11,465 nucleotides of DNA from Coriobacteriaceae bacterium (GTDB lineage: Bacteria; Actinomycetota; Coriobacteriia; Anaerosomatales; SLCP01): the NCBI GenBank assembly GCA_003563465.1, contig PWVH01000097.1:1-11465 (forward strand). Reading direction: 5' to 3'. This document shows, one piece after another, positions 6,199-11,465 of the stretch. Each line of letters begins with the position of its first letter. The first letter of the stretch is position 1. Made by a program: the position numbers and the translations under genes. The notes under the pieces are model-generated. The model ran no database searches, was not told the origin of the DNA, and worked only from the letters and a program-made list of their open reading frames with translations.

Positions 6199-7293
6199 GT
6201 GGCGAAACAGACCGAGACGATCTCAAGCGAGTATGACACCGTAGTGGTGGGTGCCGGACCGGCGGGTATCATGGCAGCCCGGGGAGCTGCGCAAAGGGGG
6301 GCTGTCCTCCTACTGGAAGCCTCTTCCCTTCCGCGTGACAAGAGCTGCGGCGGCATGCTCCACCAGTACTCTCAGGATCTTCTCGGCAAGATCGCACCGG
6401 TGCCAACCGAAATCATCCGCCAACCGGAATATGTCCATTTTCGCTATGTGGACTGGGACCGAGGCATCCGCAGAGCTACCAGGGTGCGCTTCCTCAACGT
6501 AGATCGTCAGGGTTTTGATGATTGGCTCCTGTGGCTGCTGCCGGACAACGTCGACGTAGCCGGATCGAGCACGGTAACGACCTTCCATGAGGACGCCGAA
6601 GGCGTAGTCGTCACATTCAAGCGCGGCGGTGCCGAAGAGCGAGTCCGCTGCAACAACATGGTCGGTTCCGATGGTGGGCGTTCCGCTGTCCGCCGGACAC
6701 TGGGTGAGGGCAGCGTGTCCACCTACATCACTCTCCAGGACTTCTGCCGCCTCGAGGCTGCTATCGAGCCTTACTTCGACTGTGTATACATGCGCGATAT
6801 CGGTGACTGCTTCGCCTATTCCTACATAGTCCCGAAGAGCGATGTTGCGATTGTCGGCTCCGTCTACTACCCGAAGACAAAACGTCCGCACGAGAAGCAA
6901 GATCTCACCATGAGCATCCTGCGCGAGTCGATGCCGCAGCTCGGAGACACAGTCAAGCGCGAAGCCTCGACAGCCCTACATCTGCGCACGCCATCCGACA
7001 TCGTTCCTGGCCGCGGAAGAGTACTGCTTGTTGGCGAAGCGGGTGGTTTTATGTCGCCCACTTCGGGAGAGGGTATCTCCTACGCAATGAACTCCGGACT
7101 CGCGGCAGGGGAAGCGATAGCTGCTTCGTCGCCCACGGATGCCTTGCAGACCTATAGTCGTTCTGTGGAAGCCATCGCTGCGAACATCCGTCGCAAACTG
7201 CGTCTGCTTCCCTTATTGGAGTCCTCTTGGGGCAAGTATCTTGCGGGATTCGTGCCCTCACCGATCATCAACAAGGTCACGGAAAGAATCTAG
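6199..7293 (+). CDS. Geranylgeranyl reductase family FAD-dependent oxidoreductase
   Basis: The 364-residue flavoprotein has a Rossmann FAD-binding start YDTVVVGAGPAGIMAARGAA (GxGxxG at 18-23, Glu40 ending the second strand). It then has KSCGGML (48-54), the Cys-Gly-Gly motif typical of geranylgeranyl-reductase-like enzymes, GSDGGRSAVRR (155-165), and a second FAD contact VLLVGEAGGFMSPTSGEGI (274-292), where GEAGG replaces the usual GDAAG. These enzymes reduce double bonds of isoprenoid chains, for example on quinones, lipids or chlorophyll precursors. The substrate here cannot be told; menaquinone side-chain or polyprenyl reduction is a reasonable hypothesis. The start is GTG at 6199, preceded by GGAGG with 4-nt spacing. 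There is no obvious signal peptide. It stands alone, divergent from the cysteine-rich gene and convergent with dcd. Confidence 0.87.
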   Translation: MAKQTETISSEYDTVVVGAGPAGIMAARGAAQRGAVLLLEASSLPRDKSCGGMLHQYSQDLLGKIAPVPTEIIRQPEYVHFRYVDWDRGIRRATRVRFLNVDRQGFDDWLLWLLPDNVDVAGSSTVTTFHEDAEGVVVTFKRGGAEERVRCNNMVGSDGGRSAVRRTLGEGSVSTYITLQDFCRLEAAIEPYFDCVYMRDIGDCFAYSYIVPKSDVAIVGSVYYPKTKRPHEKQDLTMSILRESMPQLGDTVKREASTALHLRTPSDIVPGRGRVLLVGEAGGFMSPTSGEGISYAMNSGLAAGEAIAASSPTDALQTYSRSVEAIAANIRRKLRLLPLLESSWGKYLAGFVPSPIINKVTERI

Positions 7294-7320
7294 GGGCGCG
7301 CGTATCACGGCCTGCCGCAC

Positions 7321-7384
7321 CGGCTTTCCGGGAAGACTTAAGCATCGAGAGAGTCGGCTTTCCTGTAAGACCCAGGCGTCGAGA
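7321..7384. repeat. Pair of tandem imperfect 30-bp direct repeats
   Basis: Two 30-bp units at 7321-7350 and 7355-7384 are separated by GAGT and match at 24 of 30 positions. Both begin CGGCTTTCC, share AAGAC in the middle and end TCGAGA. They fill most of the 97-bp gap between the 3' ends of the flavoprotein gene and dcd. No coding or clear terminator structure explains them. Confidence 0.7.
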
Positions 7385-7390
7385 ACGCAC

Positions 7391-7957
7391 CTACTTTCGG
7401 AAGCTCTCGAACATCCTGCTCGGTGTGGCGCTCTCCTGCCCCTGGTACTTGCTGCCCAACCCCGGAGTGCCGTAGGGACGGTCAACCGGTGTGGTCATCT
7501 GCGAAAAGGAGATCTGGCCGATCGCCATGCCAGGCATGAGTACTATCGGGAGATTCGCTACGTTAGAGAGTTCGAGCGTGAGATGCCCATCCCAACCCGG
7601 GTCTACGTATCCGGCCGTCGAGTGGATGAGCAATCCCAGCCTGCCGAGAGACGACTTGCCCTCGAGTCGCGCGACGATGTCTTCCGGCAGTACGATGCGC
7701 TCTATCGTAGTTCCGAGCACGAACTCTCCCGGATGCAGCACGAACGGTTCCTCTACCGAGGCGCCGACCGGCTCCATGAGACCGGCCTGTTCCCTCGATG
7801 GGTCGATATACGGATAGCGAGAATTCCGGAAGACCTGGAAGGAGTCTCCTAGATGCAGGTCCACACTGGATGGCTGAATGTCTTCAGGATCGCACGGCTC
7901 TATGCGGATGCGCCCGGCAAGCATCTGCTCCTTGATCGTATGGTCCGACAGCACCAT
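7391..7957 (-). CDS. dcd: dCTP deaminase, probably bifunctional dCTP deaminase/dUTP diphosphatase
   Basis: This 188-residue enzyme converts dCTP toward dUMP for thymidylate synthesis. Typical segments are MVLSDHTIKEQMLAGRI, IQPSSVDLHLGD (27-38), LHPGEFVLGTT, RLEGKSSLGRLGLLIHSTAG (97-116, with Ser102 and Arg106), GHLTLELSN (catalytic Glu129) and GSKYQGQESATPSR at the end. It resembles the mycobacterial bifunctional enzyme (EGKSSLGRLGL, HSTAG, LELSNVANLPI, GSKYQGQ) more than the monofunctional E. coli type (GRSSLARLGL). I therefore infer combined deaminase and dUTPase activity, which avoids releasing dUTP. The ATG at 7957 has an AGAAGGGA about 8-9 nt upstream. It lies 76 bp after nrdJ on the same strand with no terminator seen, so it may share the NrdR-controlled nrdJ message. 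Confidence 0.94.
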   Translation of the reverse strand: MVLSDHTIKEQMLAGRIRIEPCDPEDIQPSSVDLHLGDSFQVFRNSRYPYIDPSREQAGLMEPVGASVEEPFVLHPGEFVLGTTIERIVLPEDIVARLEGKSSLGRLGLLIHSTAGYVDPGWDGHLTLELSNVANLPIVLMPGMAIGQISFSQMTTPVDRPYGTPGLGSKYQGQESATPSRMFESFRK

Positions 7958-8033
7958 TCAATCGATCCCTTCTGCCGCGAACCGGTCCTGTCACAGGCAA
8001 GCGGCCGTCAGTCGAGGAACTCCCCGCTATGGA

Positions 8034-10343
8034 TCACGAACACCTACTGAACCCGCAGGCACGACAGACAGCACAGCCCGATTCGTGCTCGAGCGCTCCA
8101 CCGCACTCCGGACACGCACCGGAAAGATAGTCCAGTGTGTCGGTAGTTCTGCCCGGATTGCTCGATGCCTCGCCCGTTCGCATGAATGAAAGTGCGTGTT
8201 CCATGACTATGCCAACTGCATCGGCGCAGGAGAGTACCTTCCCGCCCTCTGTCCAGGACGGGCTCGGACAGCGAATCCCACGCAGATGCTTGATGATGGC
8301 CTCGGGATCGACGCCGGCGCGCAAGGATACGGATATCATCCTCGACAGACCTTCCGACTGCGAGGCAGCGCACCCTCCTGACTTGCCCATCTGTGTGAAC
8401 ACCTCGCAAGGACCTTGGTCGTCCCAGTTGACCGTCACGTAGAGATTCCCACAGCCTGTCAGGATCTTCTCGGTACGCCCCTGTGTGACGATGGGACGTG
8501 GGCGAGGCTCTATCTCACCGTGGCGTGCGACCGGCTGGGTCGCGGCCTTCTTTGTGGTCTTGCCTGTCGAAAGAACCTGGTTCTCTCTCGAGCCGTCACG
8601 ATAGATCGTAACGCCCTTGACGCCGAGTTCGTGCGCCAGATCGTATACGCGCCGCACGTCATCGACGGTCGCGCTGTTCGCGAAGTTCACGGTCTTTGAA
8701 ACGGCGTTGTCGGTGTACTTCTGGAAGGCGGCTTGCATCCTTATATGCCAATCCGGCTCGATGTCGTGTGCGGTCACGAAGATACGCCCTACGTCCTCAG
8801 GCACCTCGTCTATTCCTCGAACGCTCCCATGGTCTGCAATCAGTGACATCAGCTCTTGACTGTAGAAGCCTCGCTTTATCCCGACATCCTCGAACGCAGG
8901 ATTCACCTCGATGAGACGTTCGTTGTCCATGACGGTCCGCACGTAGGACACGGCGAAGAGCGGCTCTACGCCCGAAGAGCTGTTCGCGATTATCGAAAGA
9001 GTGCCCGTAGGAGCTATGGTGGTTACGGTCGCGTTGCGCAGACGCATACCACCAGGCGTGTCGTAGATCGAGCCTTCGAAGTTGGGAAAGACCCCCCTCT
9101 CCTCGGCCAGCTTTGCCGAGGCGACCCTTGCCTCGGCCTGGATGAATCCCATGACCTTCTCGCCGAGTGACACCGCCTCGTCGGAATCGTAGGCCAGACC
9201 CAGCTTGATGAGCATGTCCGCCCAGCCCATGACGCCGAGACCGATCTTTCGATTACCGCGAGCGAGGTGATCGATCTCGGGCAAAGGATACTCGTTCACC
9301 TCGATTACATCATCGAGGAAGCGCACAGCTCGTCGCACGACATCGCCAAGACGGTCCCAGGCCACTTCAGAACCACAATCGCCCATCTTCACGAATCTCG
9401 ACAGGTTGACCGAGCCCAGGTTGCACGCCTCGTAAGGCAGCAGCGGTTGCTCACCGCAGGGATTGGTGGATTCGATCTCGCCGAGATGAGGAGTCGGATT
9501 GTCACGGTTCATGCGATCGAGAAAGATGATGCCGGGGTCTCCCGTGGCCCATGCCATACGGATTATCTGATCGTAGACGTCTCGGGCATCAAGCGAACCG
9601 ACGGCTTCGCCGCTTCGAGGGTTGCACAGGTCGTATTCGGTGCCGGCTTTCGCTGCATCCATGAACGCCTCGGTCAGCGCCACAGAGATGTTGAAGTTGG
9701 AGAAGTCCGCTCCTACTTTGCACGAGATGAACTCCAGTATGTCGGGATGGTCAACCCTGAGCACTCCCATGTTGGCACCCCGGCGCGTGCCGCCCTGTTT
9801 GACTGCCTCGGTCGCCTGATTGAAGACGCGCATGAATGAGACAGGCCCGCTGGAGACCCCTTGGGTCGAGCGCACCTGATCGCCGGCGGGACGCAGACGC
9901 GAGAACGAGAAACCTGTGCCGCCTCCGGACTTGTGGATGATGGCGGTGTCTCGGACAGCGCCGAATATCGACTCCATGGAATCATCGACAGGTAACACGA
10001 AACACGCCGACAGCTGCTGCAGATCCCTGCCCGCATTCATGAGCGTGGGCGAGTTAGGCAAGAAATCAAGTGACGTCATAAGGTCATAGAAGTCCTCGGC
10101 CGCCACGGCTACAGCAGCTTCGTCTGCGCCCCAGGCGAGTTCGGCCGAAGCTATGTTCTCCGCAACGCGAACGAACATGTCACTCGGCTTCTCGACAGCA
10201 TTGCCGTCCTCGTCTTTTCGGAGATAGCGCTTCTGCAACACTTTGAGTGAATTGGGGGGCAGGATCTCATCGATTATGCGTGAGTATCCGGTCGCCCGCG
10301 GAGTGTCACGCATTGCCTGGCCCTGCTCCTGCTCGTTCGACAT
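8034..10343 (-). CDS. nrdJ: Vitamin B12-dependent (class II) ribonucleoside-diphosphate reductase
   Basis: The 769-residue protein reduces ribonucleotides to deoxyribonucleotides, using adenosylcobalamin to make the active-site thiyl radical without oxygen. Key residues by alignment to the family are Cys114 (SACFVLP) and Cys307 (YEACNLGSVNL) as the redox pair, and Cys296 in NPCGEQPLLPYEACNLG as the thiyl radical site with Asn294 and Glu298. Other conserved parts are FLPNSPTLMNAG, HKSGGGTGFSFSRLRP, TRRGANMGVLRVDHPDI, the phosphate-binding IAPTGTLSIIA and the YRDGSRENQVL region. After about 630 comes a TSCPD-type domain (GGCAASQSEGLSRMIS, GIRCPSP), then a C-terminal zinc-ribbon-like tail with Cys744, 747, 757, 760, 763 and 768. 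The ATG at 10343 follows GAGGGG by about 7 nt. Length is normal, with no frameshift. It is regulated by an NrdR-boxed promoter and followed by dcd. Confidence 0.97.
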   Translation of the reverse strand: MSNEQEQGQAMRDTPRATGYSRIIDEILPPNSLKVLQKRYLRKDEDGNAVEKPSDMFVRVAENIASAELAWGADEAAVAVAAEDFYDLMTSLDFLPNSPTLMNAGRDLQQLSACFVLPVDDSMESIFGAVRDTAIIHKSGGGTGFSFSRLRPAGDQVRSTQGVSSGPVSFMRVFNQATEAVKQGGTRRGANMGVLRVDHPDILEFISCKVGADFSNFNISVALTEAFMDAAKAGTEYDLCNPRSGEAVGSLDARDVYDQIIRMAWATGDPGIIFLDRMNRDNPTPHLGEIESTNPCGEQPLLPYEACNLGSVNLSRFVKMGDCGSEVAWDRLGDVVRRAVRFLDDVIEVNEYPLPEIDHLARGNRKIGLGVMGWADMLIKLGLAYDSDEAVSLGEKVMGFIQAEARVASAKLAEERGVFPNFEGSIYDTPGGMRLRNATVTTIAPTGTLSIIANSSSGVEPLFAVSYVRTVMDNERLIEVNPAFEDVGIKRGFYSQELMSLIADHGSVRGIDEVPEDVGRIFVTAHDIEPDWHIRMQAAFQKYTDNAVSKTVNFANSATVDDVRRVYDLAHELGVKGVTIYRDGSRENQVLSTGKTTKKAATQPVARHGEIEPRPRPIVTQGRTEKILTGCGNLYVTVNWDDQGPCEVFTQMGKSGGCAASQSEGLSRMISVSLRAGVDPEAIIKHLRGIRCPSPSWTEGGKVLSCADAVGIVMEHALSFMRTGEASSNPGRTTDTLDYLSGACPECGGALEHESGCAVCRACGFSRCS

Positions 10344-10375
10344 GATTTCCCCTCGGTGCAGATCTCATAACTCGG

Positions 10376-10391
10376 ACACAATATCTAGTGT
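10376..10391. promoter_or_regulatory. NrdR box 2 (start-proximal)
   Basis: On the leftward strand the site reads ACACTAGATATTGTGT, which agrees with the NrdR consensus acaCwAtATaTwGtgt at 15 of 16 positions. It covers the predicted transcription start of nrdJ. NrdR is the nucleotide-sensing repressor of ribonucleotide reductase genes. Confidence 0.88.
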
Positions 10392-10397
10392 CGCTTG

Positions 10398-10426
10398 AGT
10401 GTAGGCTCCACCATATGGTGTGTCAA
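10398..10426 (-). promoter_or_regulatory. Sigma-70-type promoter of nrdJ
   Basis: On the leftward strand, TTGACA (10421-10426) is followed by 17 bp and TACACT (10398-10403). The -35 is a perfect match and the -10 matches at 4 of 6. Transcription should begin near 10391, giving a leader of about 48 nt before the nrdJ ATG. Two NrdR boxes overlap and flank this promoter. The leader is too short for a cobalamin riboswitch. Confidence 0.8.
10408..10423. promoter_or_regulatory. NrdR box 1 (overlaps the -35)
   Basis: On the leftward strand the site reads ACACACCATATGGTGG, matching the NrdR consensus at about 12 of 16 positions. It begins 32 bp from the start of the second box (a 16-bp linker), which is the usual spacing of paired NrdR sites. 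It overlaps the end of the -35 hexamer, so binding should block RNA polymerase. Confidence 0.75.
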
Positions 10427-10518
10427 CGGTTCTGAGGACGAACGGTTGCCGTTGCAAGTCGAGCGGTACCTCATGAGTGTCAAGCGTTGCTGCCTTACCA
10501 GTCGTCCTGCTAAAGCAT

Positions 10519-10550
10519 GAAGGCCGCGACCTGAGCCGGTCACGACCTTC
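10519..10550 (-). terminator. Hairpin downstream of the NifU-like gene, probable terminator
   Basis: Two 13-nt arms (10519-10531 and 10538-10550) enclose a 6-nt loop, 29 nt past the stop of the NifU-like gene. In leftward RNA all 13 positions pair (11 Watson-Crick and two U-G wobbles). In rightward RNA the same two positions become C-A mismatches, so the hairpin belongs to the leftward transcript. The following sequence (ATGCTTTAGC) has only a weak T-run, so termination is likely but not certain. Confidence 0.55.
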
Positions 10551-10579
10551 GATTGTCGCGGGTCGTACGACTGCCGGGT

Positions 10580-10801
10580 CTAGACGGGCTCGACCCGAAC
10601 GACTTCGGGAACCTCTTCCTTGATGACTCGTTCCACTCCGTTGGCAAGTGTCAGCTGAGACATCGGACAGCCTCGGCATGCACCGACCAGACGAACTCTC
10701 ACGACACCTTCATCCGTGACTTCGACGAGTTCGACATCGCCGCCATCGGCCTGCAGAGCCGGGCGGATCTTCTCGAGAGACTGCTGCACACGATCCTTCA
10801 T
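10580..10801 (-). CDS. NifU C-terminal domain (Nfu-type) iron-sulfur carrier protein
   Basis: This 73-residue protein consists only of the NifU C-terminal domain. It has IRPALQADGGDVELVEV (12-28) and the cluster-binding GACRGCPMSQLTLANGVE (40-58), with Cys42 and Cys45 in the required C-x2-C spacing. Such proteins accept or deliver [4Fe-4S] clusters to apo-enzymes, and the short single-domain form is common in bacteria. The ATG at 10801 is the only sensible start. The nearest Shine-Dalgarno (AAGGAG, 10814-10819) is 12 nt away and lies partly in a small hairpin. It sits between the rRNA operon and nrdJ on the same strand, with its own likely promoter. The window contains a [4Fe-4S] client (the glycosylase), but a specific pairing is not implied. 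Confidence 0.92.
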   Translation of the reverse strand: MKDRVQQSLEKIRPALQADGGDVELVEVTDEGVVRVRLVGACRGCPMSQLTLANGVERVIKEEVPEVVRVEPV

Positions 10802-10803
10802 GC

Positions 10804-10817
10804 GGAGATTCTTCTCC
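10804..10817 (-). promoter_or_regulatory. Small hairpin over the ribosome-binding site of the NifU-like gene
   Basis: Leftward RNA contains GGAGA-AGAA-TCTCC just 2 nt before the ATG. The GGAG of the only Shine-Dalgarno candidate forms its 5' arm. When folded it would hide the site. A 5-bp stem is marginally stable, so any regulatory effect is inference. Confidence 0.35.
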
Positions 10818-10825
10818 TTCCATAC

Positions 10826-10844
10826 CCGGCCACAACACGGCCGG
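10826..10844 (-). repeat. Inverted repeat in the leader of the NifU-like gene
   Basis: CCGGCC and GGCCGG flank a 7-nt spacer, forming a GC-rich 6-bp hairpin between the predicted transcription start (about 10855) and the ribosome-binding site. It could be a leader hairpin or an operator. Confidence 0.4.
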
Positions 10845-10861
10845 CTGGCATACGTCCCGGG

Positions 10862-10870
10862 ATTCTAGCA
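10862..10870 (-). promoter_or_regulatory. Extended -10 promoter element for the NifU-like gene
   Basis: Leftward TGCTAGAAT is a TGn-extended -10 with a hexamer matching the consensus at 5 of 6. No good -35 is seen, as is common for extended -10 promoters. It would start RNA near 10855, giving a leader of about 54 nt, and separates this gene from the upstream rRNA operon. Confidence 0.5.
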
Positions 10871-10946
10871 CAATCCTGAGCGGCTCGCTTAAGTGGGTCG
10901 ACTCCCTAGCGCGGAGAGGGCCGATATGCCTAAGAGCCGTCGTATG

Positions 10947-11063
10947 TGTTCAGCGACGTCCTACTCTCCCACGGCCTACGCCGCAGTACCATCGGCGCTG
11001 GAGGGCTTAACTGCCGAGTTCGGAATGAGATCGGGTGTACCCCCTCCGCAATGGTCACTGAAC
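10947..11063 (-). rRNA. rrf: 5S ribosomal RNA
   Basis: The reverse strand reads as a full 5S rRNA: TTCAGTGACCATTGCGGAGG near the 5' end, TACACCCGATCTCATTCCGAA, CTCGGCAGTTAAGCCC, CGCCGATGGTACTGCG, and GGGAGAGTAGGACGTCGCTGAA at the 3' end. The ends are placed by alignment to remembered Gram-positive 5S sequences and are good to about 3 nt. The terminal helix continues beyond the mature ends as a 21-bp stem (10933-10953 with 11058-11078), which probably guides processing. It follows 23S in the usual order, with no tRNA in the spacer. Confidence 0.95.
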
Positions 11064-11166
11064 ACATACGACGGCTCTCGCCGACGGCATGTTCCGCTAT
11101 ACCGTTTTCAACACAACTGCCCTAGGTCGCGGTCACCCGCACCCTGAGAGCTGCATAGCGCTTGAA

Positions 11167-11180
11167 GATCTCGCGAACGA

Positions 11181-11184
<4 letters not shown>
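11167..11184 (-). other. UUCG-loop hairpin at the 3' end of 23S rRNA
   Basis: In leftward RNA, GGTCTCG-TTCG-CGAGATC forms a 7-bp stem with one G-U pair and a UUCG tetraloop, right at the 23S 3' boundary. It probably acts in 3'-end formation or processing of the precursor. The role is inferred from position. Confidence 0.45.

Positions 11185-11465
<281 letters not shown>

Noticed and set aside
6310..6900. 196-residue leftward open frame
   Set aside because: Antisense to the flavoprotein gene, which has clear FAD motifs; no recognisable family.
7139..7852. 237-residue rightward open frame
   Set aside because: It overlaps the end of the flavoprotein gene in another frame and is antisense to dcd; the composition is Arg/Ser/Cys-rich shadow sequence.
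7987..7997. CCTGTCACAGG dyad between nrdJ and dcd
   Set aside because: Only 5 bp per arm with a 1-nt centre; too short to distinguish from chance.
9267..9839. 190-residue rightward open frame
   Set aside because: It is entirely antisense to nrdJ, whose conserved motifs are read on the other strand; no recognisable domain or ribosome-binding site.
10344..10579. Cobalamin riboswitch upstream of the B12-dependent reductase
   Set aside because: The predicted leader is only about 48 nt and I see no B12-box-like conserved segment in the 236-bp gap; NrdR boxes explain regulation instead.
10365..10679. 104-residue leftward open frame spanning the nrdJ upstream region
   Set aside because: It is out of frame with the NifU-like gene and runs through the hairpin, the promoter and the NrdR boxes; the translation is low-complexity Arg/Ser.
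11079..11180. tRNA in the 23S-5S spacer
   Set aside because: No cloverleaf, TTCGA-type T-loop or acceptor pairing found; only the hairpin near 11167-11184.

Overview
The window reads as a piece of a bacterial chromosome with fairly high GC and compact, short-gapped gene packing. I infer an anaerobic or facultative, deep-branching Gram-positive, most likely Actinomycetota. The main clue is the dCTP deaminase, which matches the bifunctional mycobacterial-type enzyme in its key segments. An adenosylcobalamin-dependent ribonucleotide reductase and a geranylgeranyl-reductase-like flavoprotein fit this but do not prove it. All assignments come from reading the sequence, not from searches.

Left part (1-2077). 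A lemA-htpX pair runs leftward, with htpX cut by the window edge. A rhomboid protease is transcribed divergently from lemA. The rhomboid gene converges on a small hypothetical gene with a C-x2-D/C-x2-C metal-knuckle pattern. The LemA/HtpX/rhomboid group suggests a membrane-protein quality-control neighbourhood.

Middle (2179-7293). An overlapping azlC-azlD pair (branched-chain amino acid exporter) runs rightward, followed by a DUF1015-family gene. The 3' end of the DUF1015 gene overlaps the 3' end of a convergent HhH-GPD/endonuclease III-like DNA glycosylase with an intact [4Fe-4S] loop. That glycosylase lies 6 bp after a 75-residue single-pass membrane protein. Next comes an eight-cysteine small protein resembling two-CW proteins. 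Diverging from it is a geranylgeranyl-reductase-family FAD oxidoreductase.

Right part (7391-11465), all leftward. In transcription order these are the 3' end of 23S rRNA, 5S rRNA, a NifU C-terminal-domain protein, the class II ribonucleotide reductase nrdJ, and dcd (dCTP deaminase/dUTPase). nrdJ and dcd form a deoxynucleotide-supply unit. A well-formed promoter (TTGACA, 17 bp, TACACT) precedes nrdJ and is overlapped by two tandem NrdR boxes 16 bp apart, so NrdR repression is strongly predicted.

Most genes are recognisable housekeeping or accessory functions, and I do not see an obviously new multi-gene system. The least explained items are the eight-cysteine protein, the small membrane protein linked to the glycosylase, the C-x2-D/C-x2-C protein, a pair of tandem 30-bp repeats at 7321-7384, and a hairpin at 10519-10550 that pairs fully only in leftward RNA.
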